Assembly (NCBI GenBank): GCA_017961625.1
Contig: JAGCWY010000131.1
Span: forward strand, 1-64,000
Length of the DNA: 64,000 bases
Source: Ruminococcus sp.
GTDB taxonomy: Bacteria > Bacillota > Clostridia > Oscillospirales > Ruminococcaceae
Direction of reading: 5' to 3'
Below the pieces are notes generated by a model. That model saw only the letters and a program-made list of their open reading frames with translations, did not search any database and had not been told where the DNA came from. Below are positions 1-7,805 of the stretch, piece by piece; the stretch's first letter is position 1; each line of letters opens with the position of its first letter. A program made the position numbers and the translations under genes.

Positions 1-486
1 AACAAGAAAATCACAGAGTGTGTTAGCGATAAGAATATTGCAGAGACACTTAACAGTCTGCTTTTTTCAGGACAGTATCAGTTGCTTCTTGAAGTGATCG
101 AAGCGTACATAAATTCAATCGAAGATGACGTACAAGTTGAAAAGCTGAAAGAGCTGTACAGTTATTATTCAGAAAACTTTGATGCATTGCCCGGATATTA
201 TGATCGAGGCATAAAGATCCCTGAAACGAGGGAACCAGGCGTTATACATCACGCACGTCTCGGAAGTATGGAGAGCAATGTATTCACACTGATTGGAAAT
301 CGTATGAAAGGCGGCAGAGCCTGCTGGAGCATAGAAGGTGGAAACAATCTGGCTGCTCTTCTCTGCATCTATCATACGTCTAAACGCCAAATCAAAAAAC
401 AGATACTGAACTCTGTAAAGCTGAAACGCATCCATTATCGGCTTCAAAAATCAAACCGACTTCCGGTAAAGGATATGAAGGAATAA
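1..486 (+). mobile_element. ISLre2-type transposase, C-terminal part (cut by window edge)
   Basis: The frame is open from the first base of the window to a stop at 486, giving about 161 residues, so this is the 3' end of a gene whose start lies outside. The end of the protein carries the pattern PGVIHHARLGSMESNVF followed by GGRACWSIEGGNNLAALLC, which I recognise as the C-terminal part of the UPF0236/ISLre2 transposase family. The protein would cut and join the ends of its own insertion sequence. Whether the full element is intact cannot be judged here. The internal TTG at 82 is only an artefactual start. Confidence 0.8.
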
Positions 487-636
487 AAAATTATAATATT
501 CCTTCAACACTGCCATGGCTTAAACGTTTGGCTGCAACTAACTAATTCACAAATCTTTGTTCGTGGTTTTAGCCATTATGACGAATTTGAAATTTGCTGC
601 CCACTTTTACTTGACACATACGTACGATAGTTTTGA
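487..636. other. Non-coding tail of the insertion sequence and its flank
   Basis: No gene is seen between the transposase stop and the promoter of the next gene. An insertion-sequence end is expected here, plausibly around the run ending TTTTACTTGACAC near 605-617, but the partner terminal repeat is outside the window, so the boundary is a guess. Confidence 0.3.
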
Positions 637-665
637 TTGACTTTTGGTGATCGTTGAGGTATAAT
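637..665 (+). promoter_or_regulatory. Sigma-A promoter of the sensor/AraC regulator gene
   Basis: TTGACT at 637-642 and a perfect TATAAT at 660-665 are separated by 17 bases. A ribosome site AAGGAGG at 686-692 precedes the ATG at 700. The promoter lies just beyond the probable insertion-sequence end, so the element may influence expression of the regulator. Confidence 0.8.
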
Positions 666-699
666 CGTTCTAAGGAAACATCTTTAAGGAGGTTGCGCT

Positions 700-2910
700 A
701 TGTCACAAAATGGTTTTCATATTTGTGTAATAGGTGCAGAAGTCAACAATATTGAACAGAGACAGATCCTTAACGGAATCATTGAAGAAGGTAAAAAGGA
801 AAATGCCGATATAATTGTTATCTCTAATCTTTATAATCACCTGGAGCAAGAAAGAGCTGGTTGTGCAGATAATAAGATATATGAACTTCTTTCTGATATC
901 AGAGCAGATGCTTTTATTATGCTTTCAGAATCGTTCGTCAATCCGGCAATAAGGGAAAGAATACACGAGCTGCTTATAAAGCGTACAGATGTCCCTGTAA
1001 TTATGGTCGGAACCGCCCTTCCGGAATTTGAAACTGAGCTTTTTCCGTGTATCAGTACAAGCGATAAAAAGGATATGGAAACGATAATTGACGTGCTGAT
1101 TGAAGAAAACGGATTTACAGACATATCACTCCTGACAGGTCCTTTTTCACTTGAACCCTCTAAAAAACGTATTGAAGGCTATAAAAATTCTCTTGAAAAA
1201 CATGGTATCCCATATGATGCGAGTATCGTATACGAGGGAGACTTTTGGTATAATTCAGGCGAAAAGCTTGCAAAAAGGTATATTGCAAATGAGATCCCAT
1301 ATCCGCAGGCACTTGTGTGCGCAAATGATTATATGGCTTTCGGGATACTTGATGCCTTTGCGGCTGCTGGGATAGATATTACGGAACATATGGCGCTTGT
1401 TGGCTATGAATATATTCCTGAACGCAGCCTTCACAAGCCGCTTCTTACAACTTTTCAGAGGAACAGAAAAGCTCTCGGTGCAGCGGCAGTTGATATGCTC
1501 TTAAAAAGGCTGGATATTCAAGAAAAAGAGTTTTTATTCGAGCCACCGTCAGGTACTTTCATCGCAGGTCAGAGCTGCCCGTGCTCTAATTTATATGATG
1601 ATAAGCTTCAGGAGGAACTCAGTTTCTTCCGGACGCAGAATCAGTTTGCTTTATGGAACCTGAAATCCGATATGGAATCATATCTCACTGAGTGTAAAAA
1701 CTATGATGAATTCATTTCTGCAATGGGAGAGGAACTCTTTATAGTTCGCAATGCAAAGGATGTTGTCCTGTGCTTATTTGAAAACTGGTTCAGGGAAGGC
1801 GAAAACAGAAGCGATACGCTGATATGCAGAAACATAAACAAGTACGCCCGCTGTGATGATATAGTGTTGAAATCATCTGAACTTCATGTTCTGGCTGAGC
1901 ATTTCAAAGGCACGGCAGTTTTTTACGTAAATCCGGTCTTCTTTAAAGAACGACTGCTCGGATACTGCGTATTGATGTACGATACGCCCGATACTTATGA
2001 CAACACCTATCGTCACTGGTTGAAATCAGTGTCAAATGGACTTGAATTCCTGCGTTTGAAAACAGACATTGATTTTCTCATGCAATGCAGTACTCTTTCT
2101 TCAGCATATGACGGACTGACCGGAATGTTCAGCAAAGAAGGAATGCGAACTGCATTCCAGCTCATGAAGAATTCAGAAAGAACTGCGGAGATAACAGCCA
2201 TTGCTCTCAGATTCTCCGGCAGCAGCGGTGTTTTTACCTCTGAAACTGCTTCAAAAGAAATGATAAGCTCAATGGTTGCAGCTGCAAAAATAATAAGACG
2301 TTTTTGCGGGGATAAGGGTATCGCAGGGCGATTATCAGAATCCGAACTTCTGCTAATTTACCCAACAGCTCCTTTAAAAGCAGAATTGCTAATTGACGCG
2401 ATTTATTCCGAGTTATTGTTTTCAAAAGAACATTCACAAATGCAAAATTATGACAAATTTTTGTTTTGCGGAAAGTTGTTCAGAGACAGCAGTACAGGTC
2501 TTGATACTGTCATCGGAGATATCAGTGCATATTTCAATGAAGTACTGGTGGCCCAGAAAGAAAAAACTGCTCTGCCCCATTATAAAGAGCTTCAAAATGT
2601 CCGCAGGGAGATTGAGTTGTTCCCACTACATAAATACAGCCTAAATGAAATAAGCAGCTCTCTGAACCTTAACAACAATTACTTCAATCGTATCTATAAG
2701 CAGTTTTACGGAACGACCTTCAATCAGGATCAGATAAATTCCCGTATAAGATTTGCAAAACACCTCCTGTTAAACACAGACCTTTCTATTGCAGATATAG
2801 CTGAAAAATGCGATTATACCGACAGCAAATATTTTATCAAGCAGTTTTCTTCTGTAACCGGTTTTAGTCCGAAACAGTATCGAACGGTAATGGAATACAT
2901 TTACGAATAA
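700..2910 (+). CDS. Regulator: LacI-type sensor, degenerate GGDEF, AraC DNA-binding domain
   Basis: 736 residues. Residues about 6-290 resemble the periplasmic-binding-protein-like sensor of LacI/GalR regulators (ICVIGAEVN start, VCANDYMAFGILDAF block). The middle holds a DxLTGMxxxxG stretch typical of the start of GGDEF domains, but the signature position reads GRLSESELLLIYP, so no cyclase activity is expected. The last about 95 residues are a double helix-turn-helix of AraC type (LSIADIAEKCDYTDSKYFIKQF, then TGFSPKQYR). There is no signal peptide, so it is cytoplasmic. It lies 103 bases upstream of the GH5 cellulase gene on the same strand and may control it in response to a sugar. A paralogue of the same architecture is at 47140-49377. 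Start supported by AAGGAGG. Confidence 0.85.
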   Translation: MSQNGFHICVIGAEVNNIEQRQILNGIIEEGKKENADIIVISNLYNHLEQERAGCADNKIYELLSDIRADAFIMLSESFVNPAIRERIHELLIKRTDVPVIMVGTALPEFETELFPCISTSDKKDMETIIDVLIEENGFTDISLLTGPFSLEPSKKRIEGYKNSLEKHGIPYDASIVYEGDFWYNSGEKLAKRYIANEIPYPQALVCANDYMAFGILDAFAAAGIDITEHMALVGYEYIPERSLHKPLLTTFQRNRKALGAAAVDMLLKRLDIQEKEFLFEPPSGTFIAGQSCPCSNLYDDKLQEELSFFRTQNQFALWNLKSDMESYLTECKNYDEFISAMGEELFIVRNAKDVVLCLFENWFREGENRSDTLICRNINKYARCDDIVLKSSELHVLAEHFKGTAVFYVNPVFFKERLLGYCVLMYDTPDTYDNTYRHWLKSVSNGLEFLRLKTDIDFLMQCSTLSSAYDGLTGMFSKEGMRTAFQLMKNSERTAEITAIALRFSGSSGVFTSETASKEMISSMVAAAKIIRRFCGDKGIAGRLSESELLLIYPTAPLKAELLIDAIYSELLFSKEHSQMQNYDKFLFCGKLFRDSSTGLDTVIGDISAYFNEVLVAQKEKTALPHYKELQNVRREIELFPLHKYSLNEISSSLNLNNNYFNRIYKQFYGTTFNQDQINSRIRFAKHLLLNTDLSIADIAEKCDYTDSKYFIKQFSSVTGFSPKQYRTVMEYIYE

Positions 2911-2945
2911 AGTAGATTTTGTACACTTAATAAAGATTTCATAGG

Positions 2946-2974
2946 TTGAAGTCTCCTGTTTTTCACTGTAAAAT
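2946..2974 (+). promoter_or_regulatory. Probable promoter of the GH5 cellulase gene
   Basis: TTGAAG at 2946-2951 and TAAAAT at 2969-2974 with a 17-base spacer; an overlapping TATAAT at 2974-2979 would give a poor 22-base spacer. AGGAGG at 3003-3008 serves the ATG at 3014. The cellulase can therefore be transcribed independently of the upstream regulator. Confidence 0.55.
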
Positions 2975-3013
2975 ATAATCATAAACCAGCGAAAAAACAC
3001 ACAGGAGGTCAAT

Positions 3014-4624
3014 ATGAAGATAGCTAAAACAATATGTGCAGTGATGTCGGCAGTTGTATTATTAAAACCCATTTTCTGCTTTAATGTGGATGCTATAGCA
3101 GATGATAATGGTGTTATGCGTGACATAACTACCATGGAACTGGTGCGTGATATGGGTATTGGCATCAATCTCGGCAATACCATGGAAGCATGCGGTGACT
3201 GGATAGCCGAAGTAGACAAAGAGTGGGGAGACGGAATACTCACTGTCGAGGAATATGAAACAGCATGGGGCAGCCCCGTTATCACAAAAGAAATGATACA
3301 GGGTATGGCTGATGAAGGCTTTGGAGTTGTCCGTGTCCCCGTTGCATGGTCAAATCTTATGGGCGATAATTATAAAATAAATGATGATCTAGACGCAAGA
3401 GTACACGAGATCGTTGACTGGGTGATCGATGCCGATATGTACTGTATAATCAATATCCACTGGGATAACGGCTGGGTAAATACTTTCCCCGACAATAAAG
3501 ATGAGTGTATGAAGCGCTATGAAACTATGTGGACACAGATTGCTGACAGTTTCAAGGATTACAGTGATTACCTTATGTTTGAGTCCCAGAATGAAGAACT
3601 TGGCTGGGAATCTGTATGGAATCCCTGGGGAAGTTTAGATGGGAAAGACGAATCATACGGTCTTGTAAACGAGATCAATCAGAAGTTTGTTGATGTTGTC
3701 AGAAGCTCAGGCGGAAACAATCCAAAGCGCCATCTTCTCATTTCAGGCTATAATACAGGTTTTGATCGCACCTGTGATCCTCTGTTCAAAATGCCTGATG
3801 ATCCTGCACAGCGTATGGCAGTGTCCGTTCATTATTATTCACCGCCAGGTTTTGCAATACTCGAAGACGAGGATGCTGATTGGGCAAAGGCTCGCCCAAC
3901 ATGGGGAACAGATGAAGACTTTAAGGAACTGAACAGTAATATGGATATGATGAAAAAAGGTTATATTGACAAAGGTATACCTGTTATCATAGGTGAATAT
4001 GGCTGTCCATCCAAAGGTAAGGAAGCAGATTCAGTAAGACTGTTCCTCAGCTCAGTCTGCAAGGCGGCCTATGACCGTCAGCTTTGTCCTGTTTTATGGT
4101 CTACTCCTGGAGGACATTACGACCGTGAAGCCTGCAAAATGGCAGATCAGGAACTTAAGGCCCTTTTTAATGAGATAACAGGCTTCGAGCCAAAAACAGT
4201 TGTTACAACAACTGATACTACTTCTTCTGCAGCTACTTCCACAACAACAGCAACTATAACTACTACTGAAACAATGGAATCTACTACCTTGTCAACTGTC
4301 AAAGCACCTGATGCTGAGACAACAACTGTTACATCAGCCATTGAGATAACATCTTCAACAGCTGTACAGCCTGCTGTAACAGTGTGGGGTGACACTAACT
4401 GCGATGGCAATGTGGATATCTCAGATGCAGTTCTCATTATGCAGAGCCTTGCAAATCCGGATAAATATGGGCTCGGAGGTGTAGATGACAGGGCGATAAC
4501 TGAACAGGGACAAATAAACGGAGATGTTGATACTTCAAGCAAGGGAATAACGTCTAACGATGCTGTTTTTATTCAGAATTACCTGCTTCATAATATTTTA
4601 ACTCTTGATCCTTCAAAAGCATGA
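3014..4624 (+). CDS. Secreted GH5 endoglucanase with C-terminal dockerin
   Basis: 536 residues. A signal peptide (about 1-28) is followed by a glycoside hydrolase family 5 domain: GINLGNTMEA near the N terminus, the acid/base glutamate in SQNEEL (E194) and the nucleophile in IIGEYGC (E328). Usual GH5 enzymes have NEP at the acid/base; here it is NEE. Residues about 394-455 are a Thr-rich linker, and about 456-530 form a dockerin with two calcium-loop repeats (GDTNCDGNVDISDAV and NGDVDTSSKGITSNDAV). Expected role: cleavage of beta-1,4-glucan (cellulose or related glucans) outside the cell while docked on a scaffoldin. Own promoter upstream, terminator downstream. Confidence 0.92.
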   Translation: MKIAKTICAVMSAVVLLKPIFCFNVDAIADDNGVMRDITTMELVRDMGIGINLGNTMEACGDWIAEVDKEWGDGILTVEEYETAWGSPVITKEMIQGMADEGFGVVRVPVAWSNLMGDNYKINDDLDARVHEIVDWVIDADMYCIINIHWDNGWVNTFPDNKDECMKRYETMWTQIADSFKDYSDYLMFESQNEELGWESVWNPWGSLDGKDESYGLVNEINQKFVDVVRSSGGNNPKRHLLISGYNTGFDRTCDPLFKMPDDPAQRMAVSVHYYSPPGFAILEDEDADWAKARPTWGTDEDFKELNSNMDMMKKGYIDKGIPVIIGEYGCPSKGKEADSVRLFLSSVCKAAYDRQLCPVLWSTPGGHYDREACKMADQELKALFNEITGFEPKTVVTTTDTTSSAATSTTTATITTTETMESTTLSTVKAPDAETTTVTSAIEITSSTAVQPAVTVWGDTNCDGNVDISDAVLIMQSLANPDKYGLGGVDDRAITEQGQINGDVDTSSKGITSNDAVFIQNYLLHNILTLDPSKA

Positions 4625-4673
4625 TCTCACTTCTAAATAAATAGTTGAATCCTTCTCTGTCGGCTATTAAAAA

Positions 4674-4711
4674 AAGCCTGTATTCTCCCGAAATACAGGC
4701 TTATTTATTTT
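4674..4711 (+). terminator. Rho-independent terminator after the cellulase gene
   Basis: An 11-bp perfect stem (4674-4684 with 4692-4702) with a 7-base loop is followed by TATTTATTTT. Confidence 0.85.
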
Positions 4712-4780
4712 CTACAGCAAGCAGGTATAACTGAATTATGAGGTAACGTGTGCATAAAAAGCAGGCTTTAAACATATGAA

Positions 4781-4870
4781 ATGAACACTTCTGAAAGGCA
4801 GTATAATGATATGAAGCAGCTGCCTTACGGAAGCTGTTGTTTCGATTTGATGTTTGTTATATGCGTGTGA
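4781..4870 (+). repeat. Short direct repeat, copy 1 (possible 29-residue ORF)
   Basis: The stretch starting ATGAACACTTCTGAAAGGCA matches a second stretch at 6639 in 34 of 39 aligned positions (4778-4816 against 6636-6674). Read from the ATG, both copies give MNT(S/T)E(R/G)QYNDMK before diverging; this copy stops at 4870. No ribosome site precedes the ATG. The two copies bracket the hydrolase and XRE/AbrB genes. Whether it is a peptide gene, a protein remnant or a DNA repeat is not decided. Confidence 0.45.
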
Positions 4871-4895
4871 AGAAATTTTTTTGATCATATAGGTA

Positions 4896-4924
4896 TTGAC
4901 TTTTCCGTGCTGATTGAGTATAAT
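4896..4924 (+). promoter_or_regulatory. Sigma-A promoter of the hydrolase-XRE/AbrB operon
   Basis: TTGACT at 4896-4901 and TATAAT at 4919-4924 with a 17-base spacer, 115 bases before the ATG at 5039. AAAGGAGG precedes the start codon. Confidence 0.85.
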
Positions 4925-5038
4925 GTTTATGCAACCAAACATAACATAAATGAGGAATTTATGACAAGTTTGATTGGTGGACATTTTGGTGGCTTCATGT
5001 TACAATTTTCATAGAGAACAGATAAAGGAGGTTCTTCT

Positions 5039-6100
5039 ATGAAAAAAGTACTGAAAATATCATTGATCGTTATCATATCGCTGATAATACTAGCTTTGGC
5101 TGCTTTGGGTGTATACTGGTATAACAATATACACTGGTATGACAAATATAAAAAGGCATTGAATAAAGCTGGTGCTGTTGAGAAACAATTCACTCTGCCA
5201 AATGGTAATGTCATCAATTACGGCGAGGTCAGCAATGATAAGCCTGCACTTCTTCTAATACACGGACAGATGGGAGTATGGGAGGACTATGCACTTGTTA
5301 TGCCTGAGCTTAGTAAAAACTGGCATATATATGCTGTTGATGTGTACGGCCATGGTGAATCATCACATGAAGAAAGTCTGTATTATATCGATATTAACGG
5401 AAATGATCTTATCACATTCATTGATACAGTGATCGATGAGCCGACTGTTGTTGCAGGTCATTCCAACGGTGCACTGACTGCCGCATATATTGCAGCTTAC
5501 GGTGGGAAGAATATCGCAGGTGCTGTGCTGGAAGATCCGCCTGTATTCAGTACTGAAGGTGAGAAATGGGAAAAGAGCTTTGCATATCTCGATACTTATA
5601 AAAATCTGCATGACTATCAGCTTAGTGATAAATCCGAATGCTGGGAAGCTTATTATCTGCGCCGTTGTTATTGGGGACAGCTTTTTATGAAGGACTCAAT
5701 GCCAAAGATTGCAGAGTACGCTCAGAGTTATCACGACGAGCATCCTGATGAGCCTGTTAAAATAGGCTTTTTGCCATCGTCCATATGGTATGTATTCCAA
5801 TTTGCTAAGGAATATGACTTTGCATATGGTGAGAGGTTTTATGATCTTACATGGAACCATGGATATACACATAAGCAGATTCTTTCAAGTATTGATGTTC
5901 CATGTGTATACATTCATGCAAAGGGAAGTGTTTCCGAGGATGGAACATATTTATGTGCTGCTTCCAGGGAGCAGGCTGAACGTGCTGTCTCATATATAGG
6001 TAATAATTGCAGACTTGTTGAGAGCGAAGACAGCGATCATGTTATTCATACTACACACAGAGAGTTTTACATCAATACAGTAAATTCAATGCTGAAATGA
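5039..6100 (+). CDS. Membrane-anchored alpha/beta hydrolase
   Basis: 353 residues. One N-terminal membrane segment (about 5-28) is followed by an alpha/beta hydrolase fold: oxyanion-hole region LIHGQMG, nucleophile elbow GHSNG with Ser142, and a late histidine in SDHVIH (H334) fitting the catalytic triad. The substrate cannot be told; esterase or peptidase activity on small substrates is usual for the family. The active domain should face the cell exterior if the anchor is N-in. The gene ends 9 bases before the XRE/AbrB gene, so the two form an operon. Start chosen on the strong ribosome site. Confidence 0.8.
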   Translation: MKKVLKISLIVIISLIILALAALGVYWYNNIHWYDKYKKALNKAGAVEKQFTLPNGNVINYGEVSNDKPALLLIHGQMGVWEDYALVMPELSKNWHIYAVDVYGHGESSHEESLYYIDINGNDLITFIDTVIDEPTVVAGHSNGALTAAYIAAYGGKNIAGAVLEDPPVFSTEGEKWEKSFAYLDTYKNLHDYQLSDKSECWEAYYLRRCYWGQLFMKDSMPKIAEYAQSYHDEHPDEPVKIGFLPSSIWYVFQFAKEYDFAYGERFYDLTWNHGYTHKQILSSIDVPCVYIHAKGSVSEDGTYLCAASREQAERAVSYIGNNCRLVESEDSDHVIHTTHREFYINTVNSMLK

Positions 6101-6109
6101 GGTAATATC

Positions 6110-6550
6110 ATGTTAAAGGAAAACCTTATAATGCTCCGTAATATCCACGGATATTCACAGGAAGAGATCGCAGGCAAAATTGAAATCTCCAGACAAGCTT
6201 ACGCAAAATGGGAAAGCGGTGCAACAGTACCCGATATTAAAAAATGCAAACGTCTTGCGGATGTATATGGCGTAACGATAGATAGCCTGTTGAGCACTGC
6301 AACACCTGATGGAAAGACAATGATGCCGCCTCCGCCAAAGGGCAAGAATATCTGGGGCAGTGTTGCAATAAACGAGCGTGGACAGCTTGTGATACCGAAG
6401 GAAGTTCGCGAGAGATTCGGACTTACAGGCGGTCAAAGACTTATCGTCCTTACCGATGACAAAGAGGGGATAGCACTTGTACCTGCTCAAATGTTTGAAG
6501 CAAGGCTCAGACACGCCATGGAATATGCTTCTGCACAGCCTGAGGAATGA
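6110..6550 (+). CDS. XRE helix-turn-helix plus AbrB/SpoVT-domain regulator
   Basis: 146 residues. Residues about 1-62 are an XRE-type helix-turn-helix (SQEEIAGKIEISRQAYAKWE). Residues about 82-128 are an AbrB/MazE/SpoVT swapped-hairpin domain (GQLVIPKEVRERFGLTGGQR). Two different DNA-binding modules in one short protein suggest a dimeric or tetrameric regulator, likely of its own operon. It follows the hydrolase by 9 bases. The AbrB half resembles antitoxins of MazE type, but the partner gene is a hydrolase and not a recognised toxin. Confidence 0.85.
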   Translation: MLKENLIMLRNIHGYSQEEIAGKIEISRQAYAKWESGATVPDIKKCKRLADVYGVTIDSLLSTATPDGKTMMPPPPKGKNIWGSVAINERGQLVIPKEVRERFGLTGGQRLIVLTDDKEGIALVPAQMFEARLRHAMEYASAQPEE

Positions 6551-6638
6551 ATTACTGAGTCTTTATTTCTCTGCTACTTATATGAGCAACCGCATTTTGT
6601 AGTCTCGTTTTCAGAGAAAAAGGCAATATGCACACGGA

Positions 6639-6719
6639 ATGAACACTACTGAAGGACAGTATAACGATATGAAGGAAGCCAGACTTCCTAAAGGAAAGGA
6701 TATGCCCTATGCGTTATGA
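6639..6719 (+). repeat. Short direct repeat, copy 2 (possible 26-residue ORF)
   Basis: Second copy of the repeat at 4781. From the ATG it reads MNTTEGQYNDMKEARLPKGK and stops at 6719 inside the terminator that follows. The difference in the AAT/AAC codon is silent, but others change residues, so coding conservation is not clear. Confidence 0.45.
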
Positions 6720-6735
6720 GGGCATATCCTTTTTT
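6695..6735 (+). terminator. Strong terminator downstream of the hydrolase-XRE/AbrB operon
   Basis: A 14-bp perfect stem (6695-6708 with 6719-6732), 10-base loop and a run of T. It overlaps the end of repeat copy 2. Confidence 0.85.
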
Positions 6736-6824
6736 CGCATTCACTGCAAAATGAGGAGGCGTTTATCATTTCACCACAAAAAGAGCATATTTCACCACAT
6801 TATTTACCAGGCTGCGTTTTTCTG

Positions 6825-6833
6825 TGCTATAAT
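6825..6833 (+). promoter_or_regulatory. Extended -10 promoter of the broken small membrane-protein gene
   Basis: TGC-TATAAT (TATAAT at 6828-6833) is an extended -10 element. No good -35 is seen at 17 bases. It lies 27 bases before the ATG at 6860. Confidence 0.5.
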
Positions 6834-6859
6834 CAGAAAAAACGAAAGGACTGGTATCT

Positions 6860-7009
6860 ATGAAAAAATTTCTTATCGTATTAATCATTCTGGCTATTGC
6901 GGGCGGTGCGGCTTGGTCCTTCCTGCTTCGTCCCGAAACAATCTCGCAGGAAACACTGACGCAGGACTTTGAAATGCACCGTCAGGCATATGAGGATGTT
7001 GCGTACTAA
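6860..7009 (+). pseudogene. Truncated small membrane or secreted protein
   Basis: 49 residues beginning MKKFLIVLIILAIAGGAAWS, an N-terminal membrane anchor or signal peptide, ending EDVAY followed by TAA at 7007. Reading through that stop in the same frame gives LAAVGE before a second stop, and intron-derived sequence begins within about 20 bases. I therefore read this as the 5' end of a longer gene broken by a nonsense change and by the group II intron debris. AAAGGA upstream supports the start. The family is not recognised. Confidence 0.5.
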
Positions 7010-7020
7010 CTCGCCGCAGT

Positions 7021-7456
7021 TGGGGAGTAAGCAACAGCTACAAAGTAATGAAGCTGAATCAGCTGATAAGAGGATGGATAAACTACTTTAAAATAGGTAG
7101 CATGAAGAAGCTTTGTGAGAAACTCGATGCAAGAATACGTACACGTATGAGAATGTGCATATGGAAATTCTGGAAAACACCTCAAAACAGAGCGAAAAAC
7201 CTGTTAAAACTTGGTACTGACAAAGGCGCTGCAATGGTAACAGCATATGCAGGCAATCGTGTTGCATATGTATGTCAGAGAATGGTACTAAGCTTTGCAA
7301 TTAATAAAGAGAGACTAACCCGATTTGGATTAGCCTCAATGTTAGATTACTACACCGAAAGATGTGTTACTTGTTAAGTTGATTGAACCGCCGCATACGG
7401 AACCGTAGGTGCGGTTGTGTGAGAGGTCGGCGGCTTAAATGCCGCCTCCTACTCGA
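7021..7456 (+). mobile_element. Group II intron 3' remnant: maturase C terminus and domains V-VI
   Basis: An open stretch from about 7021 through ATG 7048 to the stop at 7377 encodes the end of a group II intron reverse transcriptase/maturase (LNQLIRGWINYFK). The thumb/X and DNA-binding tail are present; the catalytic RT core is missing. Downstream, AACCGC (7386-7391) pairs with GCGGTT (7411-7416) as in domain V, and GGCGGC (7429-7434) pairs with GCCGCC (7441-7446) as in domain VI, followed by CTCCTACTCGAT. The 5' part of the intron is not upstream, so it cannot splice or move by itself. Confidence 0.85.
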
Positions 7457-7458
7457 TT

Positions 7459-7622
7459 TTGACCGACATGGGCACAATCCAACGGGTGAAGGACCCGAAC
7501 ACGCTTAGGTAGTGGGAAGTATGTAGCTGAACAACAAGGGTGTCAGCCGTGAGCCAGAATCTGAAGAAAGCTGTAAGCGAACCTCTTACCTGACGAACAG
7601 AAATCGCATATAAAGAAACAGT
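7459..7622 (+). mobile_element. Group II intron 5'-domain remnant joined behind the 3' remnant
   Basis: The stretch with GGGTGAAGGACCCGAACACG, then AACAAGGGTGTC and CTGACGAACAGAAATC looks like the domain I region that precedes the maturase gene in clostridial group II introns. It lies directly after a domain VI end, the reverse of the normal order, so it is either part of a second intron copy or a rearranged piece of the same one. No maturase follows. Confidence 0.6.
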
Positions 7623-7752
7623 AACATCAATATATAAAATTTATCAAAATAAGATTCAATTCACTCTTTATTTTAAATGACAAAACATATATATGCGCTT
7701 TGTAGAAATTGCCAGTTTTTTCATATGCTTTGTAAACTTTTATTTGAAAGCA
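7623..7752. other. AT-rich gap before the c-di-GMP operon
   Basis: No gene. Two similar words, ATATGCGCTTTGTA near 7691 and ATATGCTTTGTA near 7722, lie upstream of the promoter and could be regulator half-sites; nothing else stands out. Confidence 0.3.
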
Positions 7753-7781
7753 TTGAATCACCAATATATTAATGGTAAAAT
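7753..7781 (+). promoter_or_regulatory. Sigma-A promoter of the c-di-GMP gene pair
   Basis: TTGAAT at 7753-7758 and TAAAAT at 7776-7781 with a 17-base spacer. Confidence 0.6.
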
Positions 7782-7805
7782 AAATTAGAGATGGGAGTGA
7801 TGAAT

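Noticed and set aside
2770..3285. 171-residue minus-strand frame
   Set aside because: Antisense shadow of the AraC and GH5 genes, both clearly coding.
6110..6550. XRE/AbrB gene as the antitoxin of a toxin-antitoxin pair
   Set aside because: Its partner is a membrane-anchored alpha/beta hydrolase with an intact triad, not a recognised toxin, and the order and size are atypical.
6709..6972. 87-residue open frame
   Set aside because: It overlaps a terminator and the small membrane-protein gene in another frame, with no ribosome site and no family.
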